This document shows, one piece after another, positions 13,794 through 21,611 of a DNA stretch of 25,247 bases. The notes under the pieces were generated by a model. The model was given only the letters and a program-made list of their open reading frames with translations, was not told the origin of the DNA and did not search any database. The stretch comes from Bacteroidales bacterium UBA1035 (lineage in GTDB: Bacteria; Bacteroidota; Bacteroidia; Bacteroidales; Dysgonomonadaceae): NCBI GenBank assembly GCA_002316835.1, contig DCEG01000117.1, positions 1 to 25,247 on the forward strand, written 5' to 3'. The position numbers and the translations under genes are program-made. The number at the start of each line of letters is the position of its first letter. Positions within the stretch are counted from its first letter, which is position 1.

Positions 13794-14381
13794 ATGGACA
13801 AAATTCAGGAACTCACCTCTAAGCTCTACACGGAAGGGGTAGAAAAAGGAAAAGAAGAAGCCGATAAAATTATTGCCGAAGCAAAAGCACTGCGTGATCA
13901 AATAGTGGAAGATGCCAGGAAAGAGGCCGAACATATCATTTCATCGGCAAAGAAAGAAACCGGTGAATTAAAGAACAATACCGAATCTGAACTCAAGCTT
14001 TTTGCATCCCAGGCGGCCGAAGCGCTGAAAAGCGAAATCACAAACTTAGTAACCGATAAATTATCGGCTTCTAACGTAAAAGCTGCCGTGGAAGACAAAT
14101 CTTTCATGCAAAAATTAATCACCGATTTGGTGCAAAACTGGTCGAAGAACGAAACATTAAAAATTGGAGTAGAAAGTTCCGAAGAGTTAAAGAAGTACAT
14201 TTCCGGAAATGCCAAAAATCTGATCGATAAAGGCCTGAAAATTGAATCTGTGAATGGATTGAAAACAGGCTTCATCTTATCTCCTGAAGATGGTTCTTAC
14301 AGGGTGAAATTCGGTGAAGAAGAGTTTGTTGAATATTTCCGCGAATTCCTGCGTCCGCAAATACAAAAACTGCTGTTCTGA
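13794..14381 (+). CDS. atpE: V-type ATPase subunit E (NtpE)
   Basis: A 195-residue peripheral-stalk subunit. Residues 1-75 are a long charged helix with Ala/Glu/Lys repeats (GKEEADKIIAEAKALRDQ), the coiled coil that normally pairs with subunit G. The C-terminal globular part binds the top of subunit B; GLKIESVNGLKTGF and the DGSYRVKFGEEEFVEYF block are typical. It is the first gene of the seven-gene operon, about 55 bases after the inferred transcription start. No subunit G is found in the operon, so what pairs with this helix is open; an E homodimer or a distant gene are possibilities. Confidence 0.9.
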   Translation: MDKIQELTSKLYTEGVEKGKEEADKIIAEAKALRDQIVEDARKEAEHIISSAKKETGELKNNTESELKLFASQAAEALKSEITNLVTDKLSASNVKAAVEDKSFMQKLITDLVQNWSKNETLKIGVESSEELKKYISGNAKNLIDKGLKIESVNGLKTGFILSPEDGSYRVKFGEEEFVEYFREFLRPQIQKLLF

Positions 14382-14414
14382 AAAACACAATAAGAATATT
14401 TTCATTGACTTACT

Positions 14415-15266
14415 ATGCTTTTTAAAAATCAATATTACTGTTTTATAGCAGGGTTACCCGATTTTTCTTTCGACAGCATGAAACTTCCGTTTACGGTGGA
14501 AGAGTTCAAACTTATGCTCGATGAGGAATTGAAACCTGACGACAAACGGTTGCTGAAAAAATACTTCCTGAAATACGACAACGATAATCTCCTTAATTTT
14601 CTAAAAAATAAGGATTACGAGTTAAGCCCAATGGGTAGTATTTCCCGCGAGGAAATTCAGGAAACAATCGGAAGAATAAAAGAAGATTTACCGCTGAAAA
14701 ACAAAAACATCCCTGCATTTCACGAGAAATACATCAGAACGTGGCTGGATGAAGACGCTCAGGCTGAAAATAAATTATGGGAAGACCTGATGTCTTCTTT
14801 GTATATGGATTACGGCATAGAAGTGAAAAATTCGCTGATGTCTCGGTGGTTTGAGATGAATTTAAATATCGGCAATATGTTGTCGGCAATTTATGCCAGA
14901 AAATACGGCTTAGATGTAGCAAAGGTGGTTGTCGGAAATAATCCGGTAGCTAAAATAATCCGTGAAAATGCAAATACCCGTGATTTTGGTTTAAGTCAGG
15001 AACTTGAAATCTATGACACTGTTATACGCCTTTCCGAAGAAACGGATATCTACGAACGCGAACGAAAAATTGATAAATTCCGTTGGGACTGGCTCGAAGA
15101 AAATACTGTTTTCGATTATTTCAACATAGAATATATTTTTGCGTATCTGTGTAAATTACAGATTTTGGAACGCTGGGTAAGTTTAAATGCAGAAGAAGGC
15201 GAGCGTGTTTTCCGCGAGTTGATCGCCGGTTTGAAAGACGATGTAAAACTGCCGGAAGATAATTAA
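14415..15266 (+). CDS. DUF2764 protein, probable subunit C-like component of V-ATPase
   Basis: A 283-residue, mostly helical soluble protein found between E and A in V-ATPase operons of Bacteroidetes and Chlamydiae (family DUF2764). The N-terminus reads NQYYCFIAGLPDF. The C-terminal block at 236-272 (FNIEYIFAYLCKLQILERW, then a helix) resembles the closing segment of AC39/subunit C (pattern P-x-AYL-x-K-x-E-I-x-N-x-R). Subunit C (d) joins the central stalk to the proteolipid ring, and no other C gene is present, so it probably fills that place. This is inference from synteny and pattern, not from a computed alignment. It lies 33 bases after atpE and 24 before atpA. Confidence 0.8.
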   Translation: MLFKNQYYCFIAGLPDFSFDSMKLPFTVEEFKLMLDEELKPDDKRLLKKYFLKYDNDNLLNFLKNKDYELSPMGSISREEIQETIGRIKEDLPLKNKNIPAFHEKYIRTWLDEDAQAENKLWEDLMSSLYMDYGIEVKNSLMSRWFEMNLNIGNMLSAIYARKYGLDVAKVVVGNNPVAKIIRENANTRDFGLSQELEIYDTVIRLSEETDIYERERKIDKFRWDWLEENTVFDYFNIEYIFAYLCKLQILERWVSLNAEEGERVFRELIAGLKDDVKLPEDN

Positions 15267-15290
15267 CGACAAAAAATTAAACAACAATAT

Positions 15291-17045
15291 ATGACAAAAG
15301 GAATAGTAAAGGGTATCATTTCCAACCTGGTAATAGTGGAAGTAGATGGGCCCGTTGCGCAGAATGAAATTGCCTATATCAATCTTGATGGTACGAATTT
15401 GATGTCGGAAGTTATCAAGGTTATCGGGAAAAACGTGTATGTCCAGGTTTTTGAAAGTACGCGTGGACTTAGAGTTGGCGCCGAAGTGGAGTTCCAGGGA
15501 CATATGCTCGAAGTAGTGCTTGGTCCGGGTCTTCTTGAACGAAATTTAGACGGTCTTGAAAACGATCTCGACAAAATGGACGGTGTTTTCCTGAAAAGAG
15601 GACAATACACTTTTCCGCTCGATGAGGAAAAACTTTGGAACTTTAAGCCTATTGCTGAAGTTGGTGACAAGGTTTCCGGCGGAGCATGGCTGGGTGAAGT
15701 GGACGAAAATTTTCAGCCCCACAAAATTATGGTTCCGTTTGTGATGACCGATGAATATACTGTGAGAAGTATCGTATCGGAAGGCGAATACAACATTCAC
15801 CATACTATCGCGGTTGTTGAAGACAAAAACGGTAGGGAATATAAACTGAATATGATTCAGAAATGGCCGGTGAAAGTGCCGGTTACCTTGTATAAAGAAA
15901 AACCAAGGCCGTTTAAACTGCTGGAAACCGGTGTAAGAACAATAGATACATTGAATCCTATTGTTGAAGGCGGAACCGGATTTATTCCCGGAGCTTTCGG
16001 AACAGGAAAAACAGTGTTACAGCATGCCATATCCAAACAGGCCGAAGCCGATATCGTTATCATTGCCGCTTGCGGTGAGCGTGCTAACGAGGTAGTGGAA
16101 ATTTTTACTGAATTCCCCGAACTCGATGACCCGCATACCGGGCGGAAACTGATGGAACGTACTATAATTGTGGCAAATACTTCCAACATGCCGGTTGCAG
16201 CGCGCGAAGCGTCGGTTTACACTGCTATGACCATTGGTGAGTATTACCGCTCAATGGGATTGAAAGTATTGTTGATGGCTGACTCTACATCACGCTGGGC
16301 GCAAGCGTTGCGTGAGATGAGTAATCGTCTTGAAGAGCTTCCCGGCCCCGATGCTTTCCCTATGGATTTGTCGGCAATCATTTCCAACTTCTATGGACGT
16401 GCCGGTCACGTTACGCTCAATAACGGCAAGGAAGGTTCCATCACATTTATCGGAACTGTATCGCCTGCCGGTGGTAACCTCAAGGAACCCGTTACCGAAA
16501 ACACGAAAAAAGTAGCCCGTTGTTATTATGCGCTCGAGCAGGATCGTGCCGACAGAAAACGATATCCGGCTATCAATCCAATCGAGTCATATTCCAAATA
16601 CATCGAATATCCCGAATTTGAAGAATATATTTCACAGGAAATATCCGATGACTGGACTGCAAAAGTAAACGATATTAAAACCCGGTTGCTTCGCGGAAAG
16701 GAAATCGCTGAACAGATCAATATTCTTGGTGACGATGGTGTTCCTGTTGAATATCACATTACTTTCTGGAAATCGGAACTGATCGACTTTGTTGTTCTGC
16801 AACAAGACGCTTTCGATGAAATTGATTCGGTAACGCCTATCGAACGTCAGAAATATATTCTGGATATGGTAGTGGATATGTGCCGGACTGAATTTGAGTT
16901 CGATAACTTCAATAAAGTGGCTGAATATTTCAAGCAACTGATTAACGTATGTAGACAGATGAACTATTCTGAATTCAAATCGGAAAAATTCTACGATTAT
17001 CGCAGACAATTGGATGAGTTGCTCAAAATAGAAGTAGAAGCATAA
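15291..17045 (+). CDS. atpA: V-type ATPase catalytic subunit A (NtpA)
   Basis: The 584-residue length is normal for the catalytic subunit of V/A-type ATPases, which hydrolyses or makes ATP in the A3B3 head. An N-terminal barrel is followed by the A-type insertion (bulge, about 110-200). The P-loop GAFGTGKT is at 234-241 (commonly GPFGAGKT in relatives). Catalytic Glu263 lies in ACGERANE, and the Walker B region LLMADSTSRWAQALREMSNR follows. The C-terminal helical domain ends with the usual RRQLDELLKIE. The spacing to the neighbours (24 and 37 bases) supports one transcript. No inactivating change is seen. Confidence 0.97.
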   Translation: MTKGIVKGIISNLVIVEVDGPVAQNEIAYINLDGTNLMSEVIKVIGKNVYVQVFESTRGLRVGAEVEFQGHMLEVVLGPGLLERNLDGLENDLDKMDGVFLKRGQYTFPLDEEKLWNFKPIAEVGDKVSGGAWLGEVDENFQPHKIMVPFVMTDEYTVRSIVSEGEYNIHHTIAVVEDKNGREYKLNMIQKWPVKVPVTLYKEKPRPFKLLETGVRTIDTLNPIVEGGTGFIPGAFGTGKTVLQHAISKQAEADIVIIAACGERANEVVEIFTEFPELDDPHTGRKLMERTIIVANTSNMPVAAREASVYTAMTIGEYYRSMGLKVLLMADSTSRWAQALREMSNRLEELPGPDAFPMDLSAIISNFYGRAGHVTLNNGKEGSITFIGTVSPAGGNLKEPVTENTKKVARCYYALEQDRADRKRYPAINPIESYSKYIEYPEFEEYISQEISDDWTAKVNDIKTRLLRGKEIAEQINILGDDGVPVEYHITFWKSELIDFVVLQQDAFDEIDSVTPIERQKYILDMVVDMCRTEFEFDNFNKVAEYFKQLINVCRQMNYSEFKSEKFYDYRRQLDELLKIEVEA

Positions 17046-17057
17046 TTTTAATAACCA

Positions 17058-17078
17058 AGCTAAAAGCTAACAGCTGAT
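17058..17078 (+). repeat. Three tandem AGCTRAY heptads before atpB
   Basis: AGCTAAA, AGCTAAC and AGCTGAT follow one another without gaps, 4 bases before the atpB start codon. They may influence translation or be a short dispersed repeat; there is no Shine-Dalgarno sequence here. Confidence 0.45.
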
Positions 17079-17082
17079 AATT

Positions 17083-18399
17083 ATGGCTAAAGCATTTCAA
17101 AAAATATATACAAAAATTACGCAGATCACAAAAGCAACGTGCTCTGTAAAGGCCACCGATGTGGGTTACGATGAACTGGCAACTGTTGACGGACGATTGG
17201 CGCAGGTGGTGAAAATCATAAACGACGAAGTTACCTTACAGATTTTCGAAGGAACGGAAGGAATTCCCACCAACGCAGAAGTGGTTTTTCTTGGAAAAGC
17301 GCCTTCACTGAAAGTTGGCGATCAGCTTGCCGGACGTTTTTTCAACGCCTACGGCGACCCGATTGACGGAGGTCCCATTCCCGAAGGAGAAGAACGTCAG
17401 ATTGGAGGCCCGTCGGTAAATCCGGTGAGAAGAAAACAACCATCGGAACTTATTGCAACGGGTATTTCGGGTATCGACCTAAATAACACACTTGTGTCTG
17501 GACAAAAAATCCCGTTCTTTGCCGATCCCGATCAACCTTTCAACCAGGTTATGGCAACGGTGGCATTGCGTGCCAAAGCCGATAAAATTATTCTCGGTGG
17601 AATGGGAATGACCAACGACGATTACCTGTATTACAAAAACGTGTTCAGTAACGCCGGTGCGCTCGATCGTATCATCAGTTTTATGAATACGACTGAGAAT
17701 CCCGCCGTTGAGCGACTGCTTGTTCCCGATATGGCTCTTACCGCCGCCGAATATTTTGCCGTGGATAAAAACGAACAAGTGCTGGTTCTTTTATCGGACA
17801 TGACTTCGTATGCTGACGCATTGTCTATCGTATCCAACCGTATGGATCAGATCCCGTCGAAAGACTCAATGCCCGGTTCGTTATATTCCGACCTAGCAAA
17901 AGTGTACGAAAAAGCAGCTCAATTCCCTGACGGTGGTTCCATCACGATTATTGCCGTTACAACGCTTTCGGGTGGCGATATTACGCACGCCGTGCCCGAC
18001 AATACGGGATACATTACCGAAGGTCAGTTGTTCCTTCGTCGCGATAGCGACGTGGGTAAAGTTATCGTTGACCCGTTCCGTTCGCTTTCGCGTTTGAAAC
18101 AATTGGTTCAGGGTAAGAAGACACGTGACGACCATCCGCAGGTGATGAATGCGGCCGTACGCTTATACGCCGATGCTGCAAACGCGAAAACGAAGCTCGA
18201 AAACGGTTTCGACCTTACCGACTACGATCAGCGTGCATTGTCTTTCGCCAAGGACTATTCTGAATATATTCTCGCTATTGACGTGAATCTCGACACGGTT
18301 GAAATGCTTGATACAACTTGGGCGTTGCTGTCGAAACATTTCAGGCCGCAAGAAGTGAATATGAAGCGGGAAATGGTGGATAAGTACTGGAAGAATTAA
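17083..18399 (+). CDS. atpB: V-type ATPase subunit B (NtpB)
   Basis: 438-residue regulatory (non-catalytic) subunit of the A3B3 head. The nucleotide-binding fold is clear, but the P-loop is replaced by LVSGQKIPFFADPD (from about residue 140), as is normal in B subunits. The arginine finger is in the block FRSLSRL (Arg337). Characteristic segments are SNRMDQIPSKDSMPGSLYSD and DNTGYITEGQLFLRRD. The N-terminus has the usual barrel. A 166-base gap to atpD follows, much longer than elsewhere in the operon, and holds a dispersed repeat and a 20-codon reading frame. Confidence 0.96.
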   Translation: MAKAFQKIYTKITQITKATCSVKATDVGYDELATVDGRLAQVVKIINDEVTLQIFEGTEGIPTNAEVVFLGKAPSLKVGDQLAGRFFNAYGDPIDGGPIPEGEERQIGGPSVNPVRRKQPSELIATGISGIDLNNTLVSGQKIPFFADPDQPFNQVMATVALRAKADKIILGGMGMTNDDYLYYKNVFSNAGALDRIISFMNTTENPAVERLLVPDMALTAAEYFAVDKNEQVLVLLSDMTSYADALSIVSNRMDQIPSKDSMPGSLYSDLAKVYEKAAQFPDGGSITIIAVTTLSGGDITHAVPDNTGYITEGQLFLRRDSDVGKVIVDPFRSLSRLKQLVQGKKTRDDHPQVMNAAVRLYADAANAKTKLENGFDLTDYDQRALSFAKDYSEYILAIDVNLDTVEMLDTTWALLSKHFRPQEVNMKREMVDKYWKN

Positions 18400-18400
18400 A

Positions 18401-18444
18401 CCCCTAAATCCCCTGAAGGGGACTTGGTGGTGGAAAATTTCCAC
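18401..18444. repeat. Dispersed Bacteroidetes-type repeat with two palindromes
   Basis: Directly after the atpB stop. CCCCT GA AGGGG (18410-18421) and GTGGAAA A TTTCCAC (18430-18444) are two perfect inverted repeats. A CCCCTAAATCCCCTxAAGGGGACTT sequence of this kind is, from memory, common between genes in Bacteroidetes. It interrupts the V-ATPase operon and could form RNA hairpins between B and D. Confidence 0.6.
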
Positions 18445-18480
18445 TACATCTTAACAGAGAAATCTTTAAGATCAAAAAAA

Positions 18481-18543
18481 ATGACCTTCAAGAACTGGTC
18501 AAAATTTTTGACCACAAATTCATCAAAAGAAGATAAGCAGTAA
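18481..18543 (+). CDS. Possible 20-codon reading frame between atpB and atpD
   Basis: ATG to TAA without interruption, giving MTFKNWSKFLTTNSSKEDKQ. It lies 22 bases before atpD. The reading frame contains a perfect inverted repeat TGGTCAAAA T TTTTGACCA (18496-18514), so it may simply be a structured intergenic RNA. There is no Shine-Dalgarno sequence, but that is normal here. Coding status is uncertain; it could be a leader peptide, a remnant of a larger gene, or chance. Confidence 0.2.
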   Translation: MTFKNWSKFLTTNSSKEDKQ

Positions 18544-18565
18544 AATCAATTTACTGAATAAAAAT

Positions 18566-19180
18566 ATGGCTATAAAATTTCAATATAATAAAACGTCACG
18601 CCAGCAGTTGGAAAAACAACTGAAAATACGCGAGCGTGCGCTTCCCACGTTACAGAACAAGGAAACAGCATTGCGTATGGAGGTGAAAAGGGCAAAAAAT
18701 GAAATCGATGAGCTGGAAGAAGAACTCGAAAAACAGATTCGGTCTTACGAAAGAATGGTGGGTATGTGGCTCGAGTTCGATGCAAGCCTTCTCAGCGTGA
18801 AAGATGTTCATTTTTCGAAAAAGAAAATAGCCGGCGTTTTAATTCCGATACTCGATAAAGTGGATTTCGAAACAAAGCAATTCAGCGTTTTCAATCGTCC
18901 GAAATGGTATTTAGACGGTGTTAAAACGCTCGAAAATCTTGCCGAAATTGGAATACGGAGAGATTTCCATGAATTGAGAATTCAGCGTCTCGATTACGCT
19001 CGAAAAAAAACCACTCAAAAAGTAAACCTTTTCGAGAAAGTTCAGATACCCGGATATCAGGATGCCATTCTGAAAATAAAACGATACCTCGAAGACGAGG
19101 AAAACCTTTCCAAATCATCGCAAAAGATAATGCGTGCGCATTTAGAAAGGAAAAAAGAAGAGGAGGATAGCGTATGGTAG
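18566..19180 (+). CDS. atpD: V-type ATPase subunit D (NtpD)
   Basis: A 204-residue central rotor shaft subunit. It is almost wholly helical: a long N-terminal helix (FQYNKTSRQQLEKQLKIRER, then LQNKETALRMEVKRA) and a C-terminal helix with the family segment RKKTTQKVNLFEKVQIPGY (KRVNALE-like, about 146-164) form the antiparallel coiled coil that turns inside A3B3. It overlaps the start of the subunit I gene by 7 bases (19174-19180), which suggests translational coupling. Its usual partner F is not encoded in this window. Confidence 0.93.
   Translation: MAIKFQYNKTSRQQLEKQLKIRERALPTLQNKETALRMEVKRAKNEIDELEEELEKQIRSYERMVGMWLEFDASLLSVKDVHFSKKKIAGVLIPILDKVDFETKQFSVFNRPKWYLDGVKTLENLAEIGIRRDFHELRIQRLDYARKKTTQKVNLFEKVQIPGYQDAILKIKRYLEDEENLSKSSQKIMRAHLERKKEEEDSVW
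19161..19166 (+). promoter_or_regulatory. AGGAGG Shine-Dalgarno sequence for subunit I
   Basis: A perfect AGGAGG, 7 bases before the ATG at 19174 and inside the end of atpD. Shine-Dalgarno sequences are rare in Bacteroidetes, and the other genes of this operon lack one. It may instead reflect Lys/Glu codons (KKEEED) near the end of atpD, but it supports the 19174 start. Confidence 0.45.
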
Positions 19181-20991
19181 CAAAAATGAAAAAATTTCTG
19201 TTTCTTGCCTATCATAAGGACTACGAGCGGTTTCTTCACGATTTGCGTGATTTGGGACTGATTCACGTGGCAGAAACCGATAGAACAGTTGAAGATACTG
19301 ATGTACTTAATGAATTTGTTGTCGGTTTGAAGCAGTTGCGCGAGGCGCAAAAGATATTGAACCGGCAAATAGATAAAAAAACAGATATTCAGCAAAACGA
19401 AGTCGATATTGAGTTGGGCAAGAAAATTCCTAACAGAATAGAATATATTCAGAATAGGAAAGCATCGCTCAATCAGCAATTACAGGTGAGCATTAAGGAA
19501 CGTGATGCATTATTGCCCTGGGGTGATTATGACCCCGAAAATATTCAGCGCTTAAAAAAGGCAGGTTATTACCTCGATTTTTTTATCGTTCCCGATAACC
19601 AGTATAATCCCGAATGGGAGCAAACATACGATGCGGTAGTTATCAAGAGAGAAGCTTCACGGACGTATTTTGTAACTGTTACCAAAAACCCTAAAGTTGC
19701 TGATGAACTGAATCTCGAATTAGTGAAGATGCCCGAAGTATCGTTGAATCAATTAAACGATCTTATCGTTTCGCTTCGCGAGAAAGTCGGCCAGCAGGAT
19801 GAAAAGCTGAAAGAACTGGTAGCAGATTTGCCTTCTTTAAATGCGGCGATGAAAGATTTTGAACAGAAAATTAATTTCACGAAAGTTCAACAAAGCACAA
19901 CTTCCGTTGCAGATGATAAACTAATGTTGTTGCGAGGCTGGGCTCCGCTTGACAATGAAAAGGAAATATCGGATTATCTGGAATCGAAAGCGGTATATTT
20001 TGAAGCTTCTGATCCTGTGCCCGAGGATAATGTTCCCATCAAGTTTAAAAACAACAAGTTTGCACGGCTTTTCGAGCCGATTGCCGAGATGTACATGTTG
20101 CCGAAATACAACGAAATAGACCTGACACCTTATTTTGCTCCGTTCTATATGTTCTTTTTCGGATTATCGCTGGGCGATATCGGTTACGGACTTTTTCTTC
20201 TGTTGGTTGCGTCGCTTGTAAAGATTTTTATGAAAGCGAAACTCCATACAACCATCAAAGCAATACTGTCGCTGGTTCAGATTTTGGGAGCATCCACGAT
20301 GATTGCCGGTATGTTAACGGGTGGATTCTTCGGATTCAGCATCTACGAAATAGATAATCCGATTGCGCAAGCGCTGAAAAACAAAGTGTTCTTCGATAAT
20401 AACAAGATGTTTATGCTATCGCTTGTTCTCGGTGTTATCCAGATTCTGTTTGGAATGGGTATGAAAGTTGCGAATCGCACTAAACAACAGGGATTCAAAT
20501 ATGCATTATCCACATTAGGGTGGATAATATTTCTGGTAAGTATTATTGTTGCGGTAATGTTCCCCGACATAATGCCGATGTTTGGAACGATACATTTGAT
20601 AATTGCTGCTCCGGCACTTCTTCTTATCTATTTCTACAATATGCCCGGAAAAAATCCATTTATCAATCTGGGCGCCGGATTGTGGGATACGTATAATATG
20701 GCAACCGGATTATTGGGAGACGTTTTGTCCTATGTCCGATTGTTTGCCTTAGGGCTTTCGGGTGGAATTCTTGCCAGTGTATTTAACAGTCTGGCAGCAG
20801 GAATGAGTCCCGATAATGCAATAGCTAAACCAATTATTTATGTGCTGATATTCCTTATCGGACACGCCATCAATATATTTATGAACACGTTGGGAGCTAT
20901 TGTGCATCCGGTACGTCTTACATTTGTTGAGTTCTACAAAAACTCTGAATTCGAAGGAGGAGGAAAGAAATATAATCCGTTTAGAAAATAA
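19174..20991 (+). CDS. atpI: V-type ATPase subunit I (NtpI, a-subunit)
   Basis: 605-residue membrane stator subunit that forms the ion half-channels with the K ring. The N-terminal 300 residues are a cytoplasmic arm with two coiled-coil parts (MKKFLFLAYHKDYERFL opening is typical). About seven or eight membrane spans follow from residue 315. The key arginine is Arg522 in SYVRLFALGLSGG, which faces the carboxylate of the K subunit. IMNTLGAIVHPVRLTFVEFYKNSEFEGGG-like ending (about 570-598) is diagnostic. The start at ATG 19174 overlaps atpD and follows AGGAGG. It is 36 bases from the K gene. Confidence 0.95.
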   Translation: MVAKMKKFLFLAYHKDYERFLHDLRDLGLIHVAETDRTVEDTDVLNEFVVGLKQLREAQKILNRQIDKKTDIQQNEVDIELGKKIPNRIEYIQNRKASLNQQLQVSIKERDALLPWGDYDPENIQRLKKAGYYLDFFIVPDNQYNPEWEQTYDAVVIKREASRTYFVTVTKNPKVADELNLELVKMPEVSLNQLNDLIVSLREKVGQQDEKLKELVADLPSLNAAMKDFEQKINFTKVQQSTTSVADDKLMLLRGWAPLDNEKEISDYLESKAVYFEASDPVPEDNVPIKFKNNKFARLFEPIAEMYMLPKYNEIDLTPYFAPFYMFFFGLSLGDIGYGLFLLLVASLVKIFMKAKLHTTIKAILSLVQILGASTMIAGMLTGGFFGFSIYEIDNPIAQALKNKVFFDNNKMFMLSLVLGVIQILFGMGMKVANRTKQQGFKYALSTLGWIIFLVSIIVAVMFPDIMPMFGTIHLIIAAPALLLIYFYNMPGKNPFINLGAGLWDTYNMATGLLGDVLSYVRLFALGLSGGILASVFNSLAAGMSPDNAIAKPIIYVLIFLIGHAINIFMNTLGAIVHPVRLTFVEFYKNSEFEGGGKKYNPFRK

Positions 20992-21027
20992 AATCAAATT
21001 AATAACACTATAATTTAAAAACAATTT

Positions 21028-21492
21028 ATGGAAACTAATTTATTTATCGCTTACATTGGCATTGCAATTATGTTGGCTCTCACAGGTATCGGAAGTGCCT
21101 ACGGAGTTACAATTGTGGGAAATGCGGCAATTGGCGCCGCAAAAAAAGTGGACGGAAAATTTGGTAATTTTCTCGTTTTAACGGCTTTGCCCGGTACACA
21201 AGGTTTGTATGGATTTGCCGGTTATTTTATGTTTCAGAACATTTTTGGTGTATTAACACCCGAAATCACCTTCTTCCAGGCGATGGCTACTCTTGCTGCA
21301 GGACTTGCTTTGGGATTTGTAGGCTGGTTGTCTGCTATTCGCCAGGGACAGGTTTGTGCCAACGGTGTTGTTGCTATTGGCCAGGGACACGATGCATTCG
21401 GTAACACACTTATTCTCGCCGTATTCCCCGAGCTTTATGCTATTGTGGCTCTTGCTGCTGCTTTCCTTATCGGTAGCGCAATCGCAGTATAA
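21028..21492 (+). CDS. atpK: V-type ATPase subunit K (proteolipid, NtpK), Na+-type
   Basis: A 154-residue proteolipid with four membrane helices (two hairpins), the duplicated form seen in Enterococcus hirae NtpK (about 156 residues). The residues that bind Na+ there (Leu61, Thr64, Gln65, Gln110, Glu139) line up here with Leu54, Thr57, Gln58 (LPGTQGLYGF), Gln106 (IRQGQV) and Glu135 (FPELYAIV). Only the second hairpin has the essential carboxylate, as in NtpK. This supports Na+ rather than H+ as the coupling ion. It is the last gene of the operon, followed after 21 bases by a terminator. Confidence 0.95.
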   Translation: METNLFIAYIGIAIMLALTGIGSAYGVTIVGNAAIGAAKKVDGKFGNFLVLTALPGTQGLYGFAGYFMFQNIFGVLTPEITFFQAMATLAAGLALGFVGWLSAIRQGQVCANGVVAIGQGHDAFGNTLILAVFPELYAIVALAAAFLIGSAIAV

Positions 21493-21513
21493 AAATATTG
21501 TTTTACATTCCTC

Positions 21514-21551
21514 AAAAAGACTGTTCTTCTATAAAAGGATGGTCTTTTTTT
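21514..21551 (+). terminator. Terminator of the V-ATPase operon
   Basis: AAAAAGACTGT (21514-21524) pairs with ATGGTCTTTTT (21539-21549), 11 pairs with two G-T wobbles and a 14-base loop, running into a T-tract. It lies 21 bases after the atpK stop. Confidence 0.8.
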
Positions 21552-21611
21552 GTTGCCGATTAATCTAATTGATAAAAATGCAGTCTGATTAGAAATTAAG
21601 AACCAAAACAA

